A stretch of 64,000 nucleotides of DNA, from positions 11,594,001 to 11,658,000 of the forward strand of contig NC_067203.1 of assembly GCF_026262505.1 (NCBI RefSeq), written 5' to 3'. Every line of letters starts with the position of its first letter. Position 1 is the stretch's first letter. Positions 31,489 to 42,536 of the stretch are shown here, piece after piece. Origin of the DNA: Trichomonas vaginalis G3. Taxonomy: Eukaryota; Parabasalia; Trichomonadida; Trichomonadidae. A model generated the notes under the pieces. That model did not search any database. It was not told where the DNA came from and saw only the letters and a list, made by a program, of their open reading frames with translations. The position numbers were made by a program, and so were the translations under genes.

Positions 31489-32157
31489 AATAAACTTTTT
31501 TTTGTTTGCATTTTTTCATGTAATCACAAACAATTTTTTACAGTTTTGTGGGAAACAACACTTATCATTCTGCAAAATTCAATAATTTTATGAATTATTT
31601 TTTTATATCAAATTATCCTAAATATTCTATCAAACAACATGTTTCTTTTTCCTTAGTTATATGCTAAACAGCGTATTTTATTATTTATCTCATGAATTTT
31701 TTTGATGAAGATTTTTTCATGCAAAATTCATGAAACATATATTTATAACTAGCATACAAAAATGAATTCTAGATCTTTGATTTCAATTTATATATTTCAT
31801 ATAACTATATTTGTATTCAACAACAATATCACACTACTTTCCACTTTCGAACATACGTACCATTTTCCATAAACCAAATGTGAACATGAAAATGTATTAG
31901 GAAAAATAATAATGTATATGTTTTTATTAATAAGGATTTCCATGTAATCCAGCAAATAAAATGTATGAAATCTTTATACTGGAAGTGCATCATATGCAGA
32001 TATATTAAGTATAATGTCATTATCTTGAGATATTGTTTTGAATAAATAATTTTTTTTGTGAAAAATTGTTTGAAGAATTAATTATGGTATTTTCAATGTG
32101 ATGATTGTATTATATAATGAACGAAAAAGTATATGTCGTTTTATCAATCAAAATGGA
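31489..32157. other. AT-rich intergenic DNA, no gene seen
   Basis: This separates the helical-repeat gene from element B. No convincing frame or repeat was found. Confidence 0.5.
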
Positions 32158-32924
32158 TACCCTACTTTCCCAACATTTAGAATAAGGTTATTGCCCTAAA
32201 ATTCAGTTATAGACACTTAGGAGAGCATTTAACCATGATATTTTGGCATATGATAGAGAAACATCTTATAAACATTTTCAGTATGTTTTCCTATAAAATA
32301 ACGATCTCACATGAAATTACTAAAATATCAAATTTTGATTTTCACTTTAAAGTTGGGAGAATACTCTACAGTGACAGGGTATACAATTTTAACCTTTGTT
32401 TTGATTATAAATAAAGTATTGATAGAGATATGAGTTGTACAGAATTATACACGTGTGTTTAATCAAATGTAAGTTGTGCAACAATAATGATTAGCTAGAT
32501 AGTATATTAAGGAACTGTGATTTATGATCTAATTCAATAAGATGTAAATGATATTCAAATATATTAAATAAATGCGAATGTTCAAGATGTGAAATCAGTT
32601 AGTTAATTGTTGTATATAGATATTTTACTGTGATTAATGAATTTTTTAACAATTTAAAATTATCAAATTTCAAAATATGCGCAATGAGATAATTTGAGAG
32701 TATTTTGAGAACTGAAGACTTATGATTTAGTGTTTTTGAATAAGCACATCAATATAAAGATAGAAAATAAATTGAGATATAATTTTTTTGAAGGTATTAT
32801 AAGGGTGGAGGTAGTAGGATAAATTTTTAATGTTCTATACTTTCATGGCAAATAATTAAATAGAAGTAAAACTTTGTTTTAAGAATTGAAAATTTTAAAT
32901 AAAAAAGGAATGTTAGTAATGCTA

Positions 32925-33230
32925 ATTTATTTGATTCCGGGGGACACCCGGTTATCAAATATATTTATTAGAACGGAAAATCTCTCACTTTTCGAAAAAA
33001 TCGAAACTGCAAGAATCTCCGATTCTCGATATGATAATTTATTTGATTCCGGGGGACGCCCCGGTTATCAAATATATTTATTAGAACGGAAAATCTCTCA
33101 CTTTTCGAAAAAATCGAAACTGCAAGGATCTCCGATTCTCGATATGATAATTTATTTGATTCCGGGGACGCCCCGGTTATCAAATATATTTATTAGAACG
33201 GAAAATCTCTCACTTTTCGAAATTTTTTTT
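32925..33230 (+). repeat. 112/113-bp tandem repeats with a CCGGGG hairpin
   Basis: TTGATTCCGG recurs at 32931, 33043 and 33156. Each unit holds a strong palindrome: ATTTGAT-T-CCGGGG, a short loop, then CCCCGG-TT-ATCAAAT. The stretch between hairpins (GAACGGAAAATCTCTCAC) is nearly identical in all copies. The 134-codon frame across this array is a repeat by-product. A two-unit relative lies at 13400-13620 in element A. Confidence 0.9.
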
Positions 33231-33547
33231 AACAAAAATATGGCATTCTTAAATTATAGTTACATGTTATTTCACAATCATTATCATTAAAAAATTCAAT
33301 TATTCAAGTTGTTTTGTCCCGACGGTTTTTACGGTTATAAAAATGGTTGCGAACTCAATCCATCAGCAAAATGTCGGTTGGGGTGCCCTTCTTGGCCTCC
33401 TGAGTACTCACCAAGATACCCCCAGCTCCCGCAAAACACCTCCCTTAGGTGAGCATTAACTGATGACATGAGTTAACAATTCTACAAAATCATCAAGCAT
33501 GAAGGTTTATGATTTATAAATCAAAATCTCAGAAACTGCTTGACTTT

Positions 33548-33815
33548 GCAAGTTGCTGTCTTTACCGGTTACTCTGCTGCAATCTCTTTTCTGATTGCAG
33601 GCAGAGTTCTGCATCCTGAGGACTTTGCCTTGCAGATATGCTTGTAATCACTACGTGAGCAACTTGGTGTTGCAAGTTGCTGTCTTTACCGGTTACTCTG
33701 CTGCAATCTCTTTTCTGATTGCAGGCAAAGTTCTGCATCCTGAGGACTTTGCCTTGCAGATATGCTTGTAATCACTACGTGAGCAACTTGGTGTTGCAAG
33801 TTGCTGTCTTTACCG
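33548..33815. repeat. 124-bp hairpin repeat, two units plus a partial third
   Basis: GCAAGTTGCTGTCTTTACCG recurs at 33548, 33672 and 33796. Each unit closes with CAAGTTGCT and AGCAACTTG and contains CTCTGC-TGCAATC, a loop, then GATTGCA-G-GCAGAG. A second stem-loop is bounded by TCTGCA and TGCAGA. The overall plan, an outer helix enclosing hairpins, is that of the 122-bp units, and the TGCAATC/GATTGCA hairpin is shared with them. The rest of the sequence is different. Confidence 0.85.
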
Positions 33816-33899
33816 GTTAGCTTTTTTTGAAGTTTCTTCGCATCTTATATAAGCTCTAGATCAATATTTATCATCAGAATTTGCATCTCATAAAGCACA

Positions 33900-34400
33900 A
33901 TATTAATCAAATAGGCAAATTTCATTCGGAGTCTCTCATTAAATGAGAAACTCCGAATGAGATTTGCTCTAAGGTAATGTACTTGTTATGCTTGGCCTAG
34001 AAGCAAGGAGGAAACATGTATATGGTTTGTTTATACTGAAGTTATCTGGAATTCTCTCAATTGAGGATTCAAATCCAGATAACAGCAGTATAAGTTAATA
34101 TTGTTGTGCACCTCAGGTTGTTTATAGGCCCGAGAACGAGAAAAGAATTTATGGTGTGAATTGGCTCGATATATACCTACGCTCTGTAAAAAATACGTTA
34201 TATTTTCTTTCATATGAGAAAAATGTTTTTCTTTTTATAATACTATGTGCTTTGTTACTTCATAAATTGTCTATTTTTCTTATTAAAACCTATTTTTTCC
34301 GTGTGATTCGGAATCTACGCATTCAAAAAATGCGTTTTCCGCTCTCAGAACGCGAAAATATGAACTACATGACGAGATAAATCGATTTATTATGTTCCTA
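33900..34400. repeat. Diverged foldback-arm remnant with long hairpins
   Basis: Bases about 34285-34385 resemble the foldback arm at 35505-35605 (AAAACCTATTTT, GATTC and GAAAATATGAA anchors in the same order, then ACAAGATAAA or ACGAGATAAA). Upstream are two long hairpins: CATTCGGAGT with ACTCCGAATG (33926-33961) and TTATCTGGA with TCCAGATAA (34042-34082). With the 124-bp array beside it, this looks like half of an older, third foldback. Confidence 0.6.
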
Positions 34401-34604
34401 AATATTCTCATTTTTCAATCTTGCTCAATACTCAAAAATAAGCAGACTCTCAAATAGAGAACATAAAATAACTCATATTTATCATATTAAAATTTTGAAA
34501 AAGTCTCCCGAAAAAATCATATTTCGAAAATTTCAAAAAAATAAGTACATTTTTCGCCAAAGAAAAAAGAAAAATGTTTTTTTTTGAATTTTTGATGATA
34601 ATAT

Positions 34605-35214
34605 GCACTCCTGACGGTCGCAGTGTCTCATTCCGGGAGACATTGCCTGTGCATGTCTCCCAGAATGGCATACTGTTCCGCATTCATAACTTGAATGCGG
34701 AACTTTGACCGACAAGAGTGCATTGTGCACTCTTGTTGGTCTGCATGTGTCATTCCGGGAGACATTGCCTGTGCATGTCTCCCAGAACGAGACAATTTAT
34801 TGCAATCAGAATACGATTGCAAAACTTTGACCGACAAGAGTGCATTGTGCACTCTTGTTGGTCTGCATGTGTCATTCCGGGAGACATTGCCTGTGCATGT
34901 CTCCCAGAATGGCATACTGTTCCGCATTCATAACTTGAATGCGGAACTTTGACCGACAAGAGTGCATTGTGCACTCTTGTTGGTCTGCATGTGTCATTCC
35001 GGGAGACATTGCCTGTGCATGTCTCCCAGAATGGCATACTGTTCCGCATTCATAACTTGAATGCGGAACTTTGACCGACAAGAGTGCATTGTGCACTCTT
35101 GTTGGTCTGCATGTGTCATTCCGGGAGACATTGCCTGTGCATGTCTCCCAGAACGAGACAATTTATTGCAATCAGAATACGATTGCAAAACTTTGACCGA
35201 CAAGAGTGCATTGT
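34605..35214 (-). repeat. Left array of the foldback core in B: five 122-bp units
   Basis: Units start at 34605, 34727, 34849, 34971 and 35093. They share the outer and GGGAGAC helices with the array of element A but carry two alternative hairpins. Units 1, 3 and 4 have version A (GTTCCGCATTC with GAATGCGGAAC). Units 2 and 5 have version B (TTGCAATC with GATTGCAA). The 70-100-codon frames through this array, on both strands, are by-products. Confidence 0.95.
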
Positions 35215-36255
35215 GCACTCTTGTTTGTCATCCACTATGATACTTAGAGAAAATACTTTACTTACATTATTTAAAATATTAATTTCCCTATTTAATATTT
35301 ATTTATTATTTTTTGTGCTTTATATTCCCTATGGCATGTACTGAACTATTTTATAGACTCTACCGAGCTATCTCCACATATAAACATTTGACAATAACAC
35401 ATATATACTCTCTTCATATTCTAGTCTCATGACATATTATTGCAAAAGCTATATTTATACAGCATACCTCATAAAGTCTCATTATATCCCTATCTAAGCG
35501 TTCAAAACCTATTTTCCCCACGTAATCTGATTCTTCAGGCTCCGCTGATTCGATTTCTGCTGTCAGATCGTGAAAATATGAATCACATAACAAGATAAAC
35601 ACAAATCCAAAATAATAATGTTTTCTTCAAATTGACTCTTCCACGATATTCATATATTTGTTATTAATTCCGTTTTCCCTTACAAATGTATTTAATTTTC
35701 TGAATAATACGTATTATAAAATGAATATCTCAAAAACTAAATTAAAAAATTAATACTGGGTAATAACTAGATATATTGTGACTTTTTGAATTCACACACT
35801 TTTGGAAAAAATTGAATTTTTCTAAAATGATGTTGTTTGAACATGTTGGGTAACTTGTATTTATTTTGTTATGTGATTCATATTTTCACGATCTGACAGC
35901 AGAAATCTAATCAGCGGAGCCTGAAGAATCAGATTACGTGGGGAAAATAGGTTTTGAACGCTTAGATAGGGATATAATGAGACTTTATGAGGTATGCTGT
36001 ATAAATATAGCTTTTGCAATAATATGTCATGAGACTAGATAGAATATGAAGAGAGTATATATGTGTTATTGTCAAATGTTTATATGTGGAGATAGCTCGG
36101 TAGAGTCTATAAAATAGTTCAGTACATGCCATAGGGAATATAAAGCACAAAAAATAATAAATAAATATTAAATAGGGAAATTAATATTTTAAATAATGTA
36201 AGTAAAGTATTTTCTCTAAGTATCATAGTGGATGACAAACAAGAGTGCACAATGC
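35215..36255. repeat. Inverted arms and spacer of the foldback core in B
   Basis: Bases 35215-35605 and about 35860-36255 are inverted complements with few differences, around a spacer of about 255 bp. The spacer matches that of element A (11743-12023) on the opposite strand, so the whole core is reversed here. That agrees with the reversed orientation of elements A and B. Confidence 0.9.
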
Positions 36256-36494
36256 ACTCTTGTCGGTCAAAGTTTTGCAATCGTATTCTGATTGCAATAA
36301 ATTGTCTCGTTCTGGGAGACATGCACAGGCAATGTCTCCCGGAATGACACATGCAGACCAACAAGAGTGCACAATGCACTCTTGTCGGTCAAAGTTCCGC
36401 ATTCAAGTTATGAATGCGGAACAGTATGCCATTCTGGGAGACATGCACAGGCAATGTCTCCCGGAATGACACATGCAGACCAACAAGAGTGAAC
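36256..36494 (+). repeat. Right array of the foldback core in B: two 122-bp units
   Basis: The first unit has hairpin version B and the second version A. The array ends at AAGAGTGAACAAT. The left array of the same core has five units and the array counts in A are three and eight, so unit number changes freely and the two arms of a palindrome need not match in length. Confidence 0.95.
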
Positions 36495-36725
36495 AATCCG
36501 CTTTCTCCTTTGAAATCCAACATTCTAATCACATCTACATTAATAAATTGTTATAAAATACTAATCAAAGATCCAATACAATTCTACTATCTTATTCACA
36601 CATTACCAATGTTAACACCTCTTATAACTTAAATTATTTCATAAAATTTGTTTTTATATCTTATTATTTTCTCATAATGCTTCTAATACATCTCTAATTT
36701 CTTACATTCAAACACCAATATCGTC
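36495..36725. other. AT-rich segment of element B absent from element A
   Basis: This lies between the right array and the 1.15-kb block. In element A these two parts adjoin directly, so either A lost this stretch or B gained it. No frame or repeat is seen. Confidence 0.5.
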
Positions 36726-37898
36726 ATACTATCATAAGCACTTAATTTTTTCAAAATTTTAGACTTAAATTTGAGCTACATTTTCATCATCATTTTTAGC
36801 CTTAAGCTTCTATAAGGTTATAATACATTATCGTAATATTCTAATATTTATGATTCTTACTACTCAATTCAATATAATCATATAAGTCACTCATAATCAG
36901 GAGCATAATTTAAAAATCTATAGCTCATATTTTGACAATTATATATATAGATGATGCATATTGCAATTCCGGTTTCAACACGATCAAATGTCAAACCATG
37001 ATAAAATATATATCAATTTACAAAATATCGATTAACATTAGAATCCATATCTAATTCATCAATGCACAAGTTGTAAATGCTTAATTCATCTTTGAGAAAC
37101 GTGAATAGCACAAATTTATATAAGATTATTTGTTGAATATTTAAAATATAAGCCAAATCGAATCTGCTGTATATTACTTTAGTTTATAATTGAATGTTAA
37201 ATGTGCTCAGATAAATATTTGAGTCAGATATCGCATTTTCAAATTTCAAATTTTATCTCATGAAGTTAGAATTCATTTGATCATACAACATCATATTAGT
37301 CAAACTAGAGTTCAATCGCGATTCCAAAATGGAACAATTGCTTGTTTATCAAAATGTTAAAATATTAATCTAAAAAACTTAATATCTAACCAAAACATTC
37401 TAGAAATATCATATACAGGTATATGCAATCTAAATGCACACGAAATACTGAAATTAAAAAGAATATTATGAGATTAATTAAATCTTATGCATTTCAATGA
37501 AGAGTCGATAATTATCATCTCTATAGGTTATATATCAACAAATGAGTTTTTGGAATTGACCACTACTATACTAAATGTGATCATTAATCTGATTTCTTGA
37601 ATTTTCATTTGAAGCATTCGCAGTAGTAGGAGTAATTCATATATTAACATATTAAAAAATTGCGCCCAGATTCGCAGTTTAATCATGATTTTAAGATTGC
37701 ATTAGATTTCGAAATGCAGAAAAAAATCACTTTAGATTCCCTTCAAACTCTAAGCATAAGCATGTCTCTATATGAGGAAACTATTTGAGCTATTCATTTG
37801 GCGGCCCAAAAACTCATGTTGCCTGAGCGCAGAAAATACCAATTTTTGGACCCTGGGTAGGGGGTCATGCATGTTTTCTAAATGTTGGAAAAGTAGGG
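36726..37898 (-). repeat. Dispersed 1.15-kb block of element B, inverted copy at 9824-10980
   Basis: It is the inverted counterpart of 9824-10980 and non-coding. It ends at the right terminal inverted repeat of B. Confidence 0.85.
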
Positions 37899-37900
37899 TA

Positions 37901-38296
37901 GTTAATTCAAGAAAATAAAATAAAGATTTGCTGAATCGATGATATCGATCGAAAAGGTAGCCTTTCTGAATATTGTCTTCCGGATTAAGTCATTCCGTAA
38001 AGTTACTAATGCAAGTATCCAGAGTTGGCCGAATCTCTCTCAATCCCATTGCGATTATGAGAAATCGAACTTCCCGATAAGACAATATAGCCTAATTTGC
38101 TAGATTTTGTCATTAAGGGTACGACTCAAAATTTTTCTTATAATGATGTAAATTTTTCAAAATGAATCGTTTAAGTCAAAAATTTGAGAGGATGTCAAAA
38201 AGTGTGATTTGCTCTGAATTGAAAAATTAAAATTTTTTACATTTGCAATTTTAAAACAAAAACAAAACAACAATATATGATGAAGTATGATGGATT
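37901..38296. other. Intergenic DNA, no gene seen
   Basis: Flank between element B and the 3' end of the Myb-like gene. No feature supported. Confidence 0.5.
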
Positions 38297-38908
38297 TCAG
38301 AATAAGAAATCTTCACATAGATTATAGTTGTCAAAATTCAAGTTCGCTTCTTTTGGATATAATGCATTTGTTAGCATAAAATCAGATTCAAATACATTAT
38401 CAAATCCAGTTTCGGTAATTTCAATGATATCACCACTAGTTTTTACTTCATTTCTCTCATTTTCATCATGAGATTCAGCAACCGGTGTGTACTCCTGCTC
38501 GGTATTCTCAAGTTTATCTTTATGGAATTCCGTGATAATTTCCAATTCATTTAGCATCTGAATATCTCCATAATGCCTTTTGAACAATTTAATTCTGTTT
38601 CTAATCATCCAATCTTGCTTAGATGGTAAGAATAGGACTAGTTTTGCTGCTTTAACAATTCCTTCTCTAAGTTTTTGGACTAAGATAATATCTTCTTCAA
38701 TGGAAAATACCTTTGTAACTCCATTTTCGATACCCTTGATGTAATTTTTGACTTTACGGACACTATTGCCAACTCTCTTGGCGATGTATTCCGGATCTTT
38801 TCCCACAGCATGGAGAGCTTCGATCAATTTCTCTTCTCCTTCTGTAATAAACCTCTTTGAGGTGCCCTTCTTTGAATTTCTATTCTTCGGCACACGTGCA
38901 CTCATCAT
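38297..38908 (-). CDS. Myb-like DNA-binding protein, 203 aa
   Basis: The N-terminus is basic (RVPKNRNSKKGTSKRF). It is followed by a Myb/SANT-like repeat (FITEGEEKLIEALHAVGKDP, then EYIAKRVGNSVRKVKNYI) and a second, weaker one (FSIEEDIILVQKLREGIVKA, ending with a WMIRNRIKLFKRHYGD helix). The spaced aromatic residues of classical Myb are partly replaced (F, Y, V), as in many trichomonad Myb-like proteins. The C-terminal third is acidic and may act as an activation region. It is presumed nuclear. I start it at the ATG at 38908, since the upstream in-frame extension begins at a TTG. A TATCATG lies at the start codon. Confidence 0.65.
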   Translation of the reverse strand: MMSARVPKNRNSKKGTSKRFITEGEEKLIEALHAVGKDPEYIAKRVGNSVRKVKNYIKGIENGVTKVFSIEEDIILVQKLREGIVKAAKLVLFLPSKQDWMIRNRIKLFKRHYGDIQMLNELEIITEFHKDKLENTEQEYTPVAESHDENERNEVKTSGDIIEITETGFDNVFESDFMLTNALYPKEANLNFDNYNLCEDFLF

Positions 38909-38956
38909 GATACTTGGTAATAATGATGTGAATTCAATAGGCACGGTTTTATTCAA

Positions 38957-40478
38957 TTTGTTTTACGCTCAAAATCTATAAATAACATCTCCATTAGGAT
39001 ACTAGTTGATTAACAAGTTTTAATAAATTCAATTAAAAATCATGCTTTAGATCCTTTCAATTTTAATTTGAATAATCATCACCGCACCCGAGAGAAAAAA
39101 TTATAATGCTCTTATATGTACTATTCAAAATATGCTGGTGTGATTTATCATTCAATTTTTTTTGGTAACGTTATCATTTGAATTTTTTCTGAAAAATTTT
39201 CAGTGAATAATATAAGTTACAATCTTAATAATTATTAATTTTGAGCTCATTAACAAGTGATTTTTTATACAATTGACTTATAAATATATAATAAATTTAA
39301 AAAATAGAAAATTATTATTTATAGTCTTAATTTGTGCATTTACAAAACATAAAAATAGCTTTGGATTAAAATAGATAATTTAAATTTAATAAATGACATA
39401 TGATTATCTGATAAAAATTGCATTTTTCAAAGTTAATAATTGAAAATCTTTTCTTAAATTGTGTTTTCCAATGTAAAACATATTGAGATGTTCATTGATA
39501 ACACATATATACAACTATTCGATCATAATAATAATAAATCTAAAATTTCGGGTTTGCATAATCAATTGATGCAATTGTGTATCTATAGTATTATCAATCA
39601 TTCTTAAATGACATTATCGTTCTAATTATTATATTCGTTGAAATTGAATTGATAATAATTATCTTCAAAATTGTTTGCGATTGTTTTCAAAACATTTCGC
39701 ATATACATTTGCCTAAAGAATTAACAATTCTTTTAGTTCAGTAGGAATATACTTTCTCCTATAATTATTCATTGATTCCCTTCATTTTCATAAAAATGTT
39801 CAATTATTAATCCGTTTGAAGAGAATATTTTCAATATAATTCAGAAGTATACACGGAAAAATTTTAAAAAGTCGCAAATAGATTATTCAATAATATCATA
39901 TCTCGTCATTATTTTTCAAAGAAAACTAATTAAATATATATTACTACATACCAAATTTAGTTTGGCTATCCAAACAATCAGCTACTAGCAGATATTATAT
40001 GAATATTGAATTCAGTTCTAGAAAAGAATGCTATATACATATATCAGTCATAAAACATTATATACATTTAGTTATTGCACTCTAACCAGATATCATAATG
40101 ATATTAAAGTTTTAAATTGATAATTTTTTTTGATTTTATCAGGTTAAATAAGAGAAAAAGAAGAAAAGAAAATAGAATGAACTGAGAATAATATCTGATA
40201 CTGTGGTTCGCTATTTATACTTTTTTTTCCCTGAAAATGATGAGAATCCGCGAAAAATTGAGCTTTTATTATTACCAATAAAAAAATTATTGCCAATAAA
40301 TCGAATCATTTAATATTGGAAGATGATAGAAGCTTATATTTATTGATTTTGATAATAAAAGCCGACTTTTTGCAAAAGAATTTTTATTTGCTATAATTAT
40401 ATTCAATATACTATGGAATCTGATGCCAATCGAGACTTTTCTATTTGATTTCTTTGACCAAAACTCAATTTTTTGTTG
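38957..40478. other. AT-rich intergenic DNA of 1.5 kb, no gene seen
   Basis: Strongly AT-rich, with no frame worth naming. Just before the next gene are TCAATTTT (40465) and a short leader. This lies between two divergently transcribed genes, so both promoters should be here. Confidence 0.5.
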
Positions 40479-42143
40479 ATGTTTTTCGCTCTATTTTCTT
40501 TGGTCGCATCCTTTTATGTAAATTTGGATGTCGGATCACAATTTATCCGCGCTGCAACAATTGATGGAAGCGAGAATCCATCTATGGCATTGAATAAACA
40601 AGGTTCAACATTAACACCAAATTCAGTAAGCTTCAAATTGCCAAATGTTCAAGAAGGACATCTCAGAAACAGCAATTTATCGCAAATTCAAGTTAAATAC
40701 GGAAAATCTTCATTAAGAAACCTTAAGAAAAATCCAGAAATGGGTGCTCCATATATTGGACGCTTAATGGGACGTAATTATACTGAAGATTTCGAAATAC
40801 CAAAAATTGCTACAGCATCAGAAATGTTTTCTTTATTATTAAACGAAATGTTCGATTCCAAAGATTTATTTGGCTATGAAGGCATCACTTTTACTGTTCC
40901 AGGATATTTTACACATAAGCAACGTGAGGCGTACATTAAATCGTTATATATTTCGAAATTACCATTTTTAGGAATTATTGATGATTTTCAATCGATTATC
41001 TTCGGATATACAAAGCGCTATCTCAGTAGATTTGCTAATTCAAATCATACCGTCCTATTTATTGACGTTGGAGCGTCTCATGCAGCCTCATTTTTAGTTG
41101 ATTTCTACTGTAACAAGACAACCATCGTCGCAAACATGACATCTTACGAATGGTCCGAGGAAACAGGTAGCTTTGCATTTGCTCGAGTTCTTGCCTCAGA
41201 AAAAGGAATTCCATTCAGAAAGGCCATGAAGCTTGTCCAAGAAGGAAAATTCGATAAGGATATAATAGAAAGCGAATTAGAAGAGTTACAGCGTATTATT
41301 TTACTTGCTCTAGGAAATACAGAAATTGATTGCGTCCAACTCATTGGTGGAGCTTCCAAACTCCCATATATTGAAGCAATAGTCGAGGAGATCACAGATA
41401 TGCGCCCTTCAAGAGAACTGGCAACTGTAGAAGCCATGGCCTTGGGAGGAACATATTTGACTCAATTAATTGCTCGAAGCCAGGAATGGCCAATTACGAT
41501 TATTAGATGTCCAGTTTACACCGAAAGAGTCCGTTGCGACAAAGTTAGTGGAGTATATTGCACAAAAGGAGCCAAATGCACAGAATTAGTCATTCTTGAT
41601 AATACCATTTGCAATTCATTGCAAATTGAAGCTGAACAAACAGAGATTCCAACAGGAACTACAAATTTGATTGCAGATTTCACTTTAACTAACATAAGTA
41701 AGTGGGATAGAGAAGAGGAAGAGTTTGTTAGTGGTATAATGATCATGAAGGACCCACTTCCTCAAATCGTTTCTGTTAATTGGTGTATTACTTCAACATT
41801 AAACTGCCAACCGATATCTTTCAAGCAAACTGAGATCAATACGAAGTCATTCCAGGCATCCTTTGACTTTGTTGACCAAGTTTCCAGTATTTTACTAAAA
41901 GAAAAAAGAATCTCAAAATTAAGAGGTCAAATTAATGCCAGAATTGAAGAATTAATACTCCATGGCAATTTGTCACCAGCAGAAAAGGAAAAATACGAGA
42001 AAATTCATCAAGATAGCTTAATTGTTTCCGAAATTCCAAAATTAGAACAAATTTATCGCTCTATTATGCCAGAAGAGAAGAAAGAAACCAAGAAAGTTAA
42101 TCCAAATGAAATGTTTTTCGTTGAAGATGATGAATGTTTATAA
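40479..42143 (+). CDS. ER-targeted Hsp70-like protein (Hsp110/GRP170 type), short ATPase domain
   Basis: A 554-aa protein beginning with a hydrophobic signal peptide (MFFALFSLVASFY), so it should enter the ER. The ATPase domain shows the phosphate-1 motif NLDVGSQFIRAATIDG (about residues 15-30), PGYFTHKQREAYIKS (about 140), the phosphate-2 motif FIDVGASHAASFL (about 190) and the adenosine motif LIGGASKLPYIEAIV (about 287). The order and the NLDVGSQ start are those of GRP170/Lhs1 rather than BiP. Phosphate-2 to adenosine is about 95 residues instead of about 140, so subdomain IIB is shortened. The substrate-side region is also short. The C-terminus (VEDDECL) has no KDEL-type retention signal. 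The stop codon lies in TAAA. It probably acts as a co-chaperone or exchange factor rather than a full folding engine. Confidence 0.75.
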   Translation: MFFALFSLVASFYVNLDVGSQFIRAATIDGSENPSMALNKQGSTLTPNSVSFKLPNVQEGHLRNSNLSQIQVKYGKSSLRNLKKNPEMGAPYIGRLMGRNYTEDFEIPKIATASEMFSLLLNEMFDSKDLFGYEGITFTVPGYFTHKQREAYIKSLYISKLPFLGIIDDFQSIIFGYTKRYLSRFANSNHTVLFIDVGASHAASFLVDFYCNKTTIVANMTSYEWSEETGSFAFARVLASEKGIPFRKAMKLVQEGKFDKDIIESELEELQRIILLALGNTEIDCVQLIGGASKLPYIEAIVEEITDMRPSRELATVEAMALGGTYLTQLIARSQEWPITIIRCPVYTERVRCDKVSGVYCTKGAKCTELVILDNTICNSLQIEAEQTEIPTGTTNLIADFTLTNISKWDREEEEFVSGIMIMKDPLPQIVSVNWCITSTLNCQPISFKQTEINTKSFQASFDFVDQVSSILLKEKRISKLRGQINARIEELILHGNLSPAEKEKYEKIHQDSLIVSEIPKLEQIYRSIMPEEKKETKKVNPNEMFFVEDDECL

Positions 42144-42500
42144 ACTGTTAAAATTAAACCATACTATTATTATTTTTTTTAATACAATTTTTCTAATATT
42201 ATTTTTAATTAAGTTTTTCTATGAATTTCTTTTAAGGGTGCACTTACCACTTTCTGACATTCTCTCAATTTTTTTGACATTCTAGTTTTTTATCCAAATT
42301 TTCTAAGGTAAAAAGTCATTAACTTTGTTCGGGAAGAAGTTATTTTAAATCACTACTTAGTACCTTATATTACTGTAATACTTTTTTACAATCGCAATAA
42401 AGATATATTGATATTATGGGAGCATGTCAGAAAGTGGTAAGTGCACTCTTAAATGAAGATTTTTTTTCAATTATTGCTTTAAACTTGAAAAATTCTATTG

Positions 42501-42506
<6 letters not shown>

Positions 42507-42536
<30 letters not shown>

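Larger units (their letters stand above)
32158..37900. mobile_element. Large non-autonomous palindromic element, copy B, with TIRs and TA flanks
   Basis: The outer ends are inverted repeats: CCCTACTTTCCCAACATTTA at 32160 and, on the minus strand from 37898, CCCTACTTTTCCAACATTTA. With the adjoining TA and the next GAA they match at 24 of 25 positions. TA flanks both ends (32158-32159 and 37899-37900), as in TA-targeting DNA transposons. Inside are AT-rich DNA, 112-bp hairpin repeats, 124-bp hairpin repeats, a diverged foldback arm, a complete foldback core with 5 and 2 units, and the 1.15-kb block shared with copy A. There is no transposase frame, so it must be moved, if at all, by an enzyme encoded elsewhere. 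Confidence 0.8.

Noticed and set aside
32886-33290. 134-codon frame over the 112-bp repeats
   Set aside because: It is created by the near-identical repeat units and their hairpins, with no independent coding signal.
42507-42534. Poly(A) run as the tail of a LINE or processed gene copy
   Set aside because: No reverse transcriptase frame, no upstream gene copy and no flanking duplication were seen, so retroposition is not supported.
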